Assembly (NCBI RefSeq): GCF_033807715.1
Contig: NC_084596.1
Location: 31,504,879-31,568,878, forward strand
Length of the DNA: 64,000 nucleotides
Direction of reading: 5' to 3'
DNA from: Cololabis saira
Lineage: Eukaryota; Chordata; Actinopteri; Beloniformes; Belonidae
Shown piece by piece: positions 27,222 through 57,204 of the stretch. Position 1 is the stretch's first letter; each line of letters begins with the position of its first letter. The translations under genes were made by a program, and so were the position numbers. The notes below the pieces were generated by a model that worked only from the letters and a program-made list of their open reading frames with translations, was not told where the DNA came from and searched no databases.

Positions 27222-27353
27222 GGATCACCATATCGATACCGAACTGCGGACACCCGATCGGCATAGTCCACTGCAGCCCAGAGCTCCTGAGCTCAAACGA
27301 TCCGCAAGCCTCAGCCTCCCAGTAGCTTGGATTACAGGCACCACCGACCCGGC
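27222..27353 (-). pseudogene. Truncated 7SL (SRP) RNA copy
   Basis: On the - strand the sequence starts GCCGGGTCGGTGGTGCCTGT and runs through ACTGGGAGGCTGAGG, GGGCTGCAGTGGACTATGCC and GATCGGGTGTCCGCA to CGATATGGTGATCC, following the 5' part of vertebrate 7SL RNA base for base with few changes. It stops near position 135 of about 300, so most of the S domain is missing. It then passes into an AT-rich tract (27140-27221), perhaps a degraded tail. It is therefore a truncated, probably retroposed copy and not a working SRP RNA gene. It also resembles Alu because Alu comes from the same RNA. Confidence 0.88.
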
Positions 27354-28063
27354 AGGGACATCACACACTCATCTGTGTTTTAACTTTCATTGAGGAGAGT
27401 TTATGCTCTTGCCTCAGACTTACAAGTTATCTGAAAATGTTAATCCAACATTCGACCGAGAACTGAACTTTGATTCAAGGTTTTTCAGTATTCATCTCAA
27501 ATGTCCCACAAATTGTGCATTCATGTGTGCAAAGTTTATTTAAGCGTGAATGGGTGGGGGGCCCCAGAAGTTTCTTGCTTGGAGCCCGAAAAGATCCAAC
27601 CAACGCCACTGCAAATTGTTAAGAAAAGGACAATAATTTTGATGAAAATGTGTTTTATAATCCCTGTGCAATTAAAATGTATTTATTCTACTTTCACTTC
27701 GTCCATGACATGGTGGACATGTTTTCCATGTACATGTCGTGCTATTATCAATACTGTATCAATACTGTCAGTGGTCTACTCAATAAAATGAAGTTAAATG
27801 GAAATGTTTTTTTGGGAGGGAAATCAAGACATCTCAAAGGGATTTTATAATGATATTGACCCACCTAGAGGATTATGCTGGGATACCATTTTTATATAAT
27901 TTCTGAGTGAAGCTCATAAAAATCTCCTCAATAAAAGTTAAAACATAAATAAGTGTAGTCATTTTAACAATATATCTAAGAGCATAAGAGTGTAGAACCC
28001 TCAGTCCCACAAGGTGTGGGTGCAAGTGAGCGTGTGTGGTTTGTTTGTGTAAATACTGCATAT

Positions 28064-28335
28064 GTGACCCTGTGACAGGTCACCAGTCTGTAAAGCCTGT
28101 AATGAGCTGGGATAGGCTCCAGCAGACCCCCGTAACCCTGCAAAGGATTAAACAGGTATAGGAAATGGATGTGTTTATTTATTTACATTATTCATCATTA
28201 ATTTTGTTTAGCGGTTCAAATTGTTACCTCACAATAAGACGGTTTTGGTTTGAGTCCCAGCAGGAGTCTTTCTGTCGGGGGTTTACATGCTCTCCCTGTG
28301 CTTGCACAGACTATCTCCAGATACTCCTCCCCCAG
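28064..28335 (+). repeat. Rearranged SINE-like element
   Basis: 28064-28165 matches the 3' tail of the element at 54181 (GAGCTGGGATAGGCTCCAGC, ending GGAAATGGATG). 28207-28335 matches its tRNA-like head (GTTACCTCACAATAAGACGG, GGTTTGAGTCCCAGCAGG). Tail precedes head, so two partial copies lie side by side or one copy was rearranged. Confidence 0.65.
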
Positions 28336-28959
28336 AACATGTATGTATGTTATAACTTCTTAATAAATTGATGGATGGCTTATATATTTGTGTGTGTGCG
28401 GTCTATCTATTTACATCACATCACATTCATTTCTAAGTTAACCATCACTAGCATGGTGAGTCTACCTCAGAGAATGGAGAAGTTATAACCCAAATGTATA
28501 ACTTTAAGTTAGTCGTATCTAGAAGTAATATCTTTATCACTTCAGCTCTAGTCCTAGATAGATAATAGAGGATCTGAAGTTATATACTGCTATAACTTCA
28601 AATCTACTACTATCTGCATAGCAATACATTAGTTCTGTTGTATAATGGATTTAAAGTTATACCTTTCCAAACTGAAATGATTTAAAAATTAAATCAATCC
28701 AATTAGAAGTAAACAAATTCAGATAAAAAGTGGAATCACAAGACTGTGTGGCTTTAATTTATTTATTTTTTGATAGCCATAAAAAATAAAAAAAAACATA
28801 AACAATGATCAGATGACCCCTCTAGTTCATAAAATTAAAACTAATACACTTGCGGACCAGTGTAAAAATGATCAAATGGTTTGATTTGTCGTCTTTCTGT
28901 CATTTGACCAGTCATTACTGAATTTATTGTAACATATTGTTAAGCCCTTGGAACAGAAA

Positions 28960-29215
28960 GAAGAAAATTCTCTAAACGGGAGCAATCATGTTTATTTCCG
29001 CTCATCCAGCACCGTGAAACTAAAAGTATGATAAAAAATAAACAAAGGTGCATAGTTTTATACAATATATCAACTACATGCTCTAAGATGAATGAAGAAT
29101 ATGCCCATCCAAATGCAATAGGCAATATATTCTCTTCCAGATAGGCCATGAGCCTTGTATTAAGAATAGATGCATAAAGTTTGTATGCTGTGCTCAGTAA
29201 ACTCAACCCTAAAGC
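28960..29215 (-). mobile_element. LINE reverse transcriptase fragment, degraded
   Basis: The - strand reads [20 protein letters not shown] followed by [10 protein letters not shown]. This is the conserved RT segment of non-LTR retrotransposons (RGISLLS..YKL...ILN.RL...LE). The following part is scrambled by frame changes. The fragment ends against a long TA microsatellite. No full domain remains. Confidence 0.65.
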
Positions 29216-29279
29216 ATATACATGCATTTTAATATATAATATATTTAATATATATATATGATATAATTTAATATATAAT

Positions 29280-29494
<215 letters not shown>

Positions 29495-29617
29495 TATTTT
29501 TTATATTTGATATAAACATATGTGAGTGGGGTTTGGGGGGGGGATCCGCTGTTAGTCTGAAATAAGAAAAACACAGGGAAATGCACAACAGGCACACAAG
29601 CCTTTGAAATCTGTAAT

Positions 29618-30939
29618 AGACCCCTTTCCGTGTTTGTAAACAAGTATGACGTAGGCAAGCTGCGCGCGCATTGTTGCGGCAGAAAGCCGGAGTTCATGAC
29701 AGTTTACACCAGCCGATTGATGGAAAAAGATCGTGGAAATTACGTTACTAAACTAACTTTGGCGGATGGAAAGCAACTTCCTTCCCGGAGGAAGATATCA
29801 CAAAGTGGCCCGATGTCCAATGGCCGGATATTCATCTGTATTTGGTTGAGAAACCTAGTGTTTACACTCAGGAGAAGCTGCGACACTGTCAGTCAGCAGC
29901 TGTCACAGCTGAAGTTTGTAAAGAATTATGACAGTCAACTGAATGTATTTTATACACTAGACATTTTAAGTTATTTTATTATTTCATATTTATTTAATTT
30001 ATCTTATTATTTTTGTTAATTTACCGTGTCCCCTTTGTTTCTTAATGAGTTTCATTAAGCATTGCCTTTGAATGAAAGCCATGTCATGTGTACCTTTGTC
30101 TGTGCTGAATGAATGAAGTTGATAGTTATTTAAAAAAAAATAAAAATGAAAAATTATATGAGCTTTATTGTCCATCCTGCATCTCACATTATCACCATTA
30201 ATTTACAGAAACATATTCCCACTAATATGATAAAAAGAAAAACATTAAAAGGCATATAATGCAAAATACTGTTTTTTAAAACTTAGTTCATTATTTTTAG
30301 GTAAATTCATTATTTTTATTTGAGGGTTTGTGGGGATTAATATATCTATAATATACCTGAGTTTGATATACAACACATATAGTGAATATATGTATATTTG
30401 TGCAGCATATTTACAGCTGTGGAAGTTGGATGTTTGTAGCTTTAAAAAGAGAAAATAATCAATACATTTACACAATCAGTGAGAAAAAACAAATAACTCC
30501 GGTAGTTTATTAGCAAAATTTTAATAGTCAAGTAAATCATTAATGGCTGATATTCAATTCATAGTCACAGCTCCAAATCACTGATGAGAAAATAAAAAAA
30601 TGTCAAGACTTGATGTTATTATTCAGAACCCTTATTTCTAGGATTTTTTCGGAACAACACTTTTACTAAGGTTTGTGAGACTAGCACACACAATAACAAT
30701 ATCATCATTATTCCTCTGGGAATTGCAAAAAATGTATGTTCCTCAGGATTTCGATTTGTACACCCGTACACACAACAGCTGGTGGACATGTTGTTCTTCT
30801 ATAACGTTACTGCAACTCCAAAAACGCAACTTAAGAAACAAATCTTCCCTCGCTCCATTCAAACTCATACAACTTCTACCGCTCTTCTGCCGCAACAATG
30901 CGCGCGCATCCTGTGATGACGTAGGCTGGAAAGGGGTCT
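29618..30939. mobile_element. DNA transposon remnant with long inverted repeats, ISL2EU-like
   Basis: Ends AGACCCCTTTCC and GGAAAGGGGTCT are perfect inverted repeats flanked by AT on both sides. Farther in, GCGCGCATTGTTGCGGCAGA recurs inverted at the other end, so the arms extend about 70 bases. Inside the left arm, 29696-29880 encodes pieces YVTKLTLADGKQLP and, after a frame break, DITKWPDVQWPDIHLYLV and EKPSVYTQEKLR. I know these from large teleost and invertebrate proteins with SWIM and YqaJ-nuclease domains. AT target duplications and YqaJ genes are both linked to ISL2EU transposons; that assignment is inference. The 1.3-kb unit lacks a transposase and is an internally deleted remnant. 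Confidence 0.7.
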
Positions 30940-33197
30940 ATAGAGAAACCTTGAAACCCTTTTCAACTGTACAGCTATTTTAACGTACAATTGTATCCAA
31001 GTCCTTAAATTATTACTATTATTATTTCATAATTTAGTAAATCAATTAACCAATACAAATCGGTTACAAAAAAGTAAGTTGGGAAACTGAACAATGATTA
31101 GGGAACATCTGATTGGATTAGTCCCCAGCATTTTGCTCCAACTTTTCCTGCACGTGTGAGTGGGTTAGTTAGGGTTCAGGACAGACTAGGATGTCCCATC
31201 TGTATCTGCAGTGCAGTGCAGTGCCCAGTGGAGGGCCAGGCCCAGCGGCTCGTGTGGCCCTTCTCATGGTCTCATGGTCTAAATTTAAAGCTGCCCCAGC
31301 CTTAAAAGGTCCTGACGGCGCCCTGTGCATTCTGTCGAGTGGCAGCATTATTTTTGATCCGTGGACTGCCACCGCGTCCACAGCCCTCGCCCTGCTGCTT
31401 TGCCTGGGTCTGGACCTGCTTTAGCTTCTTCTGGAATAACTCACCTTTTCTCATATTTTCAGCTCTTGTTGATTGGTGGATTTGTCTTTATTCTCGGTGA
31501 GTGATATATATTTTTATTACCATCATGAGCTCTATCTCCTTCATTGAATAATTATTACTCTAATTTATATATTTCCATAATCTAAAATCCTGAATCACCA
31601 AGGCCTTCTTCCACATTATGTTTATTTCCTATCCTAATATGTAAAACTAATTCATCATTTCATTGCTTACTAACCTAACTAAAGTGTTGTTCTTTTAAAA
31701 GTAGTGTTCTTGTAGATTAGGCTGCATGTGTCATTTCTAATCTATCAAAACTATCAGTTGATTTATAATAATAATCCAAAGAAAGGTTTGACAGCCCATG
31801 AGACTCACTTTTGTACTCAGTGATCTCATGGCCTACAGTTGAGTTGAATCTGAAGCGCTTGGCAGCCTTTGCTTCCTACAGTAGGTGTTACTAAAGCCCA
31901 CAGCCAGCACACATTTCAAAAGACAACATTTCTGCATTTATTTTTTGTAATGTTTTGAAGCTGCAGATCTAATGTAAGGCTCTGTGCATTGATGATGTCC
32001 CTGTCCCGGAGAGAAATTGCACATTAATTCAGCCAAAATTTAGGAATACATATTAGAGGTGAAACCTGATGCCAAAAGTCTAATGATCTCCTGTCTTCTT
32101 GATCTTTTTCATAAACTTGGTCTTTTCAATCATGGGATTATGAAACAATGCCCCCCTGGGCTCCCTCCACCCCCCTCCAACTCACCCGCCCACTATTTTA
32201 TATTGACAATAAACATGAAAGGGACATAACGCAAACATGCACACTTGTATCTTTTACAGAGTTATTGCACTTCTTTTCTTGTCACAGGTCAATTTCTTTA
32301 TCTCTTTTTTTTTAAATAATTTTGCTTACCTTTCACAAAAAAATGCATTATTTCATTTGACACTGAATCTTTTTTCAGGCAATATTTTTCTTTTTGTCAT
32401 AATTTTACATCTTGTGTTTTTGTGTCACATTTTCATATTTTTCATCTCTTTGTTGCCTTTGTCTTTTTTCTTTTTTGTTATTCATTTTTTACTCTTATCT
32501 CTGGGGAAGGATTCTCTGATGAAGTCAGGAGTCCCCCTGATTTCTCACCCTGGTCTTGTGCCCTGTGGGCCCGTTCAAAGATCTGTCCATGTTCTGAATC
32601 TGCTTGTCCTCTGAGTCAAAAAGTTGGAAAAAAAGGATACTTTTTCAAAATAAGCAGTTTTGTTACCAATAATAGCTTTAGTGATTGATTTATCTCCATT
32701 TCTTGACATTACATAGCACAAATTAACTGATGGGGGAAGTGGTGCACTTAATTCTTTAGCATCACTATTGTACCTTAGGAGTATAGGATCAAAGTAATCA
32801 AATTTAGTAGTAGTAGTCAAATTTAAAAAACGAATGAACATGTTTTTATCATATTTCAAGAAGACGTTCTCATCAGATTTTTATATTACCACTGCTGGAT
32901 AGGATGTGAAGCCAATATACACGTTTTATCATTGAGAACACAAAAACCACAACAGTGAGAGTGTTAAAATGTCTCTGCTGCCACCATTGATTTATTACCT
33001 GCCGCTTGATTTAACACCTTTTAGAAGTAGATCTTGAGTAGAGCTAACACTTTAGCTACTCGTGCAAAATTTCTAAAACTTTGACAAAGTAGCTAGTTCC
33101 CTACATCGCATCTAATCTCTAACTATCATCATCTGCTATCAACTAACTCATAGTTCAAACATCAGTCTATGATGATAACAGTGAGATTGATTTACAG
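30940..33197. other. Intergenic between element and myom1; possible leader exon
   Basis: No coding gene is recognised. A MEF2-type site CTAAATTTAA lies at 31279-31288, and a possible untranslated exon ends at about 31495 (TTATTCTCG/gtgagt). This would suit the promoter of a striated-muscle gene, and myom1 needs an upstream leader because its coding exon opens with an acceptor at 33197. The rest is AT-rich without structure. Confidence 0.35.
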
Positions 33198-33248
33198 AGC
33201 TGGTAAAGTAAAGGACAGTGATTGTAAGGTGGCGGAGTGTCCCTCAGG

Positions 33249-51582
<18,334 letters not shown>

Positions 51583-51663
51583 AGGATGATGTAGTACAGT
51601 AAAATGAAGGCATTTAAAAGATGGGCTGTCTCCAAAGCATATCACCCTGGCACATGCCGGTGC

Positions 51664-51682
51664 AATAAATCATTTCAATAAA
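51664..51682 (+). terminator. myom1: Paired poly(A) signals of myom1
   Basis: AATAAA at 51664-51669 and again at 51677-51682, 82-95 bases past the stop codon, followed by a GT-rich TTGTGTTCTTCTTGTT stretch. The 3' UTR is therefore short. Confidence 0.85.
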
Positions 51683-51689
51683 TCTTGAA

Positions 51690-52677
51690 TACTTGTGTTC
51701 TTCTTGTTACTTGACATGTATTCAGTTTCCTGTGGCCAAAACCAACAGTTCATGTATGGAGGTCCATCGGCCGCTCATGAAGGGGAAAACTAATGTGACG
51801 TAGTGCCATGGTTAATGAATGCTGAAACAAAGTGTACGGTAGGTCTTTTCATGTGTCAGGCAGTGTAAGTGATCAGCTTTTTGAATGCATCTTTTATTGT
51901 TTAAGTACTGTTCAGAAGTCATCTCATATGTTTGTAGGAGAGTTAAGAAACACCAATGATGTGCAAGGACAAAACACAGCAAATAAAACTGCTTCCATTC
52001 AGTTGTTTTTCAAAGCTTATGAAGATCTGTCCGAAGTTATAGAGACATAATGCGTTTTCTTTGAAAATCTCTCTTTGAGACTTGTTGAAGCTTCATTGTC
52101 AGAAAGTTCAAATGAAAGAAGGGAATGTTGTATTTCAGTATAATAAAGTGTGAAGGCATGTGAGAAAAACTGCCCTCCAGGATTTAGTCTAAGGCCAAGT
52201 AACAAGTTAAACGTTTGCCGTTTTGCCTTAAAAACTGTTTGTGACGAAGCTGCAGCTGCTTTAGGGAGGTTTCCCTTTGTGTTCAAGTAATTTCCCATTA
52301 ACATCATCCACTGAGGGGGAAAACAAGCCTTTCAAAGAAAACTTGCTTTGCCAAAAGCTTCAAGGGTTTGAGGACTAGTGATTGCCCACTAAGAAAACTG
52401 CTGTATCTGATTTCTGCTTGCTTCCATCGCTGGTGCCATTAATCTGGTGCCCAAATCGGAGAACGAAAAAGGGTCATTATGGGTCTGGAGCACCAGAGAA
52501 GCTATTCATTGAAGTTACCTCTCACCCAGATGGCAATCCCTTGTCTCGTGACATTAAATATCCCTTATAGCCTCAGGACCTCCCTCTCAATATTTAGAAC
52601 ACTTTCTTTTCTACCACCATATTAAATTGAAAAAAAAAAGAAGGAAAATATTAACATTTGGGGGGGGTTGGTGGTTC
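51690..52677. other. Intergenic, nothing recognised
   Basis: No gene, RNA gene or bounded mobile element could be supported between the myom1 poly(A) site and the hAT element at 52686. Confidence 0.5.
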
Positions 52678-52685
52678 TACTAGGG

Positions 52686-53376
52686 CAGGGGTCGGCAACC
52701 CAAAATGTTGAAAGAGCCATATTGGACCAAAAACACAAACAAATATGTCTGGAGCCGCAAAAAATGAAAAGTCTTGTATCAGCCTTAGAATGAAAACAAA
52801 ACACATGCTGCATGTTTCTATATTAGTTATAACTGGGGGAAGATTTTTTTTCATTATGCACTTCGAGAAAAAAGTCGAAATGTGGAGAAAAAAGTCGAAA
52901 TGTGGAGAAAAAAGTCGAAATTTCGAGAAAAAAGTAGAAATGTCAAGATTAATGTTGAAGTACAATCTTGAGACAAAAGTCGAAATGTCGAGAAAAAACT
53001 CAAAATGTCGAGAAAAAACTCAAAATATCGAGAAAAAAGTCAAAATGTCGAGAAAAAAGTCGAAATGTTAAGATTAATGTTGAAGTACAATCTTGAGAAA
53101 AAAGTCGAAATGTCGAGAAAAAAGTCAAAATGTCGATAAAAAAGTCAAAATGTCGATAAAAAAGTCAAAATATTGAGAAAAAAGTCGAAATTCTGAGAAA
53201 AAAGTCTAAATATTGAGAAATATTGAGATTAAAAAGGAAGAAAAAAGAGAAAAAAAAAGAAAAAAAGGGAAAAAAAGGGAAAAAAGGTTAAACATTTTTT
53301 TAAAAGCTCCAGGGAGCCACTAGGGCGGCGCTAAAGAGCCGCATGCGGCTCTGGAGCCGCGGGTTGCCGACCCCTG
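52686..53376. mobile_element. Non-autonomous hAT element with internal tandem repeat
   Basis: Ends CAGGGGTCGGCAACCC and GGGTTGCCGACCCCTG are exact inverted repeats, flanked by the perfect 8-bp duplication TACTAGGG (52678-52685 and 53377-53384). The middle (52864-53225) is a tandem array of variants of GAGAAAAAAGTCGAAATGTC. No transposase. Confidence 0.95.
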
Positions 53377-53384
53377 TACTAGGG

Positions 53385-54180
53385 AGTCCATGATATTTCA
53401 AAATTGAATTTGTAACCTGATTCTTTTATATTCTGACCACAGAACTGGAGCTAATGTCCAGTAATTGCTGTCTACCAGCGGACTGTTCTGGACCATCATT
53501 TCTGACGTTCAGAGATAATTGACAATAATGACTTATTTTTAACAAGACTGTGGACATTGGCCCTAAAAGTGATGCAGATATTCTCTAGATTCGAGCTGTT
53601 TTACCGAATGGTTCAATCTTGGCTCTTTTTGTCTGCAAGGTGGTGTCGTCAGAGCCTCTATGTGAAGTCAGCCTCTGTAAAGAAAACTGAGCTGTCCCTA
53701 TTCTTGCAGCCTGAGGCCCAGCAGTCTCAATGAACATTAGCCTGTGCATCTGGTGTTTTGTTCCCGAAAAGTAGTGATCTGAAATGGAACTGATCAAAAC
53801 ACACAACTTCTTCATAATCATTGTATTTCTGACTCAATGCTTTAAAATACATGAATAACACCAAATAGTTTTGATGTTCTTGCATTCAGAAGGCAGAGGT
53901 TAGCAGGTTTTAGTGAATCTTTTGAACAGCGTTAAAGTATCCAGGCTTTCATTAAATGTTGGGTCCTAGTGGTATCCCATTATTATCATGCGGATGCTTC
54001 TGTGTGTACTTGCATATCATTCCAAAAAGGAGGCAGGAGTAAAGAATTAGGCACAACATAACCAAAAAAAGGCACAGTAACAATAAGTTTGAGTAAAGGG
54101 CCCTGTCGCTGTCCATAAAATAACCAATGAGTGCAAGAGGCATGAAAATAACCACAAATCAATAAAATGGGACAAAATGA
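53385..54180. other. Intergenic, nothing recognised
   Basis: Short frames on the - strand at 53585-54189 show no recognisable family. No exon or bounded repeat could be supported. Confidence 0.45.
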
Positions 54181-54495
54181 GGGCAGCACGGTGGCTTAGT
54201 GGTTAGCACTGTTGCCTCACAGCAAGAAGGTCCCCGGTTCGGGGTCTTTCTGCGTGGAGTTTGCATGTTCTCCCCCGTGCGTGTGGGTGTGGGTTCCCTC
54301 CGGTTACTCCGGCTTCCTCCCACAGTCCAAAAACATGCATGTGAGGTTAATTGATGATTCTAAATGTGGCCCTGCGATGGACTGGAGACCTGTCGAGGGT
54401 GAACCCCTGCCTCTCACCTGTGATGAGCTGGGATAGGCTCCAGCAGACCCCCGTGACCCTGCAAAGGATAAAGCGGGTATAGAAAATGGATGGAA
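54181..54495 (+). mobile_element. tRNA-headed SINE-like element
   Basis: The head GGGCAGCACGGTGGCTTAGT with GGTTAGCAC resembles Pol III box A, and GGTTCGGGGTC at about 54236 resembles box B. The body contains TTGCATGTTCTCCCCC and CTCCCACAGTCCAAAAACAT. The tail GAGCTGGGATAGGCTCCAGC ends AGAAAATGGATGGA, the type of tail shared with L2-like LINEs. This is the most complete of three related copies in the window. Confidence 0.75.
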
Positions 54496-54684
54496 GTGAT
54501 GCAAAAAAAAAGACAAAAATAGACACATTATGGCTGCAAAATCAAAGAAAACAACCAAAAGGAAAATAATACAACCACCAAAAATGCAAAATTGCTCATA
54601 TATGACACAAAGTGGCAAAATAAGATGCGAAACAATCATATAAGGAGAAGGAGAAAAAAAATGGGGGGGTATATGTGTATGAGC

Positions 54685-55239
54685 TAGGGTTGCCAACTGT
54701 CCCTTGAAAAACAGAATCGTCTCGTACTTATAAACTAAAGTTGAGCTGAAAAGAGACGCACTTTGTCCCGTATTACTGTGAGAATCAAAAAATAGTCATA
54801 AAATACAATGGAATTTTTTTTCTGTTTTACTACAACTGTAGCCTACAAGTTTTCTACAGACTTTCTGTTTGCACTTTTGTTATTGCACTATTACAGAATG
54901 GATGTTCTGCTTTCTTTCTATAGTTTTATATTTATTTATACAATTTTAAGTTAAGCAGGACATGTTTCTGTTTAAGAAAGATACCTATTTTATTCAGTTC
55001 ATTTTGTTATTTTGTATTAAATTGAATTGCTGGATAATAACCTGTTTTCCATGTGTTCATGGCATTGAAAATTCTGCATCTAATTCAATTCAGGTTCGAG
55101 TCAAATAGTTAAGGAATCGTTACACTCACAAAATAAAGGGGCTAAAAAAATTCACCACGCCAGGAAGGGTGAACCGGGTTGGCCGGTCCTGCCGATGATG
55201 TGTCAATTTATTTATTTTTCAGGGAGTTGGCAAACTCTA
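54685..55239. mobile_element. Non-autonomous hAT element, TAGGGTTGCC family, short copy
   Basis: Ends TAGGGTTGCCAACT and AGTTGGCAAACTCTA, flanked by the exact 8-bp duplication GTATGAGC (54677-54684 and 55240-55247). Its two arms match, in inverse orientation, the outer parts of the larger element at 58124-61075. 555 bases, non-coding. Confidence 0.92.
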
Positions 55240-55659
55240 GTATGAGCCCTTTACAAACACCGTCCATGTTTCAGAGCGGACTGCTGAGGACAAAGTCCCC
55301 ACTAAACTGAATGGTCTTGGACCAAAATACATGCTGGATCTGTTAGTTCCTATGAAGCTCCCAGACCCCTGAGGTTCATCTGGATCTGGTTTGTTTTGTT
55401 CCCAAGAACCAGAACCAATCAAGGTGAGGCAGCGTTCAGTTATTCTGCTCCTCACCGGTGGAACAAACTTCCTGTAGACCTGAGGTCTGCTCCAACTGTC
55501 AGCTCCTTTAAATCAGGCCTAAAAACATTACTGTTTACTGAAGCGTACTCTTAAATTAAATACTTACCTGCTGTACTCTACTGCCCTTACTTTTTAACAA
55601 CTTGTGCTTTTTATTATTTTACCTCTTTTCTTATCATTTTATCTCATTTCATTTGTTAT

Positions 55660-56395
55660 CAATCAATCAATAACTTTATTTGTCCCCAATGGGGCAATTC
55701 ATTTTGCAGCAATATATACACATATACACATAGTAAAAAAAAGGACAACGAGTTTAAATCTAAAAATCCAAGCCCCACATCAGCTACCTTTTCCTCATGG
55801 AATTGAGAAGGGAGATGGCAGAAGGTACAAAAGAATGTTTATATCTATTAGTTTTGAGAAGTGGAAGTCTGAGCAATGTATCCGATGGGAGAAACTGAAA
55901 CTCTTGGTGTAGAGGATGAGAACAGTCCGATAGGATAGTTTTTGCTTTCCTATACAGCTGTTTGTTATACAGGTCCTGTAGAGTCACCTGAGCAGAGCCA
56001 ATTATTTTGCTACAGACATTAACCAGCTTGGTAAGAACAGTTTTCTGCTTTACCGTAATGAAAACCAACAAATGCAAGAAAAAGTTAATACAGACTCAAT
56101 GAAAGAGCGATAAATCATGGACATCAAGGATGAATCAACATGGAATTTGGACAGTTTTCTAAGACAGTACAGACGTTCCTGACTTTTCTTGTAAATTAAG
56201 TTGGTGTTACTCGCAAATGTCAGCTTGTCTATTATAGTTCCCAGATACTACTCTACACTTTCTACATCTTGTCCGTTAATCACTGTCCTATCCAGAGGGC
56301 TGAGAACGTCTAAAATCAATCAACATGTCCTTTGTCTTTGATACATTAAGAGATAAAAAAGAATCCTGGCACCACTTAAGAAAATAATCAACCAC
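55660..56395 (-). mobile_element. Jockey/Rex-type LINE fragment, - strand
   Basis: The - strand encodes VVDYFLKWCQDSFLSLNVSK followed by TKDML (about 56395-56300), then after breaks KLVNVCSKIIGSAQVTLQ, YRKAKTILSDCSHPLHQEF and LPLLKTNRYKHSFVPSAISL (about 56077-55800). These are the late RT and C-terminal blocks of this LINE type. The open 97-codon frame at 55784-56077 is part of it. Stops and frameshifts make it non-functional. Confidence 0.75.
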
Positions 56396-56492
56396 AGGGC
56401 CATGGGTTATTTACTGTTTAATTGTGTCTTGCCGCTTTTAATGTCGATGTAAAGCACTTCGACTTACCTTGTGTTGAATTGTGCTATATAAA

Positions 56493-57204
56493 CAGAGGTG
56501 TCAAGTAATGAAGTACAAATACTTCGTTACCTTACTTAAGTAGAAATTTTGGTTATCTATACTTCACTGGAGTAATTATTTTTCAGATGACTTTTTACTT
56601 TTACTCCTTACATTTTCACACAATTATCTGTACTTTTTACTCCTTACATTTTAAAAACAGCCTTGTTACTCTATTTCATTTCGGCCTTTAAAAAAAAACT
56701 ATCCAGTTAAATTGCTCCATCGGGATAGAGTGAATTTGGTTGTGGTTGTTTCAGATGTTCTTGTCCAGTTTTGTTCTTACATCCGTTCCCTCAGATTCCT
56801 GCAACTAAACTTGGATGTACATTCCAATAAATGTTAGGATAAATGATAACGTGCCTCTGAAGTTTGACTTTTTGCACCATTACAATACTAATAGGCAACT
56901 AGTCATCATATCTTCTGCTCTCTGAAACACATGTTAATGCTCAATAGTACACATATATGGTTCTTTAATATATTTAGATTATACTAAGATACATTCATTT
57001 TCAATGGCTTTTGTCCTTAATGGCTTTTTCCCCCCTTACATTACTTTTACTTTTATACTTTAAGTAGTTTTGAAACCAGTACTTTTATACTTTTACTCGA
57101 GTAAAAAACTTGAGATGATACTTCAACTTCTACAGGAGTATTTTTAAACTCTAGTATCTATACTTTTACCTGAGTAATGAATGTGAATACTTTTGACACC
57201 TCTG
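56493..57204. mobile_element. Tol2-like non-autonomous hAT element
   Basis: Ends CAGAGGTGTCAAGTAATGAA and CTTTTGACACCTCTG form inverted repeats and resemble those of medaka Tol2. The exact 8-bp duplication TATATAAA flanks it (56485-56492 and 57205-57212). Subterminal TACTTTTACT repeats, also typical of Tol2 relatives, are on both sides. No transposase frame in its 712 bases. It is inserted in the 3' end of a LINE. Confidence 0.95.

Noticed and set aside
27222..27353. Human Alu contamination
   Set aside because: The sequence follows 7SL RNA past the region where Alu departs from it (through GATCGGGTGTCCGCA into the S domain), and lacks the Alu-specific deletion junction. It is a 7SL copy and not an Alu.
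31191..31424. 77-codon frame in GC-rich sequence upstream of myom1
   Set aside because: Both strands are open because of base composition; no homologous family is recognised. It may be promoter sequence for myom1.
32237..32688. Phe/Leu-rich frames upstream of myom1
   Set aside because: They come from T-rich low-complexity DNA; there is no start context, splice signal or family similarity.
52864..53225. CRISPR-like regular array of AAAAAAGTCGAAATGTC
   Set aside because: Units are contiguous without unique spacers, lie inside a hAT element with exact target duplication, and the DNA is eukaryotic. It is an internal tandem repeat.
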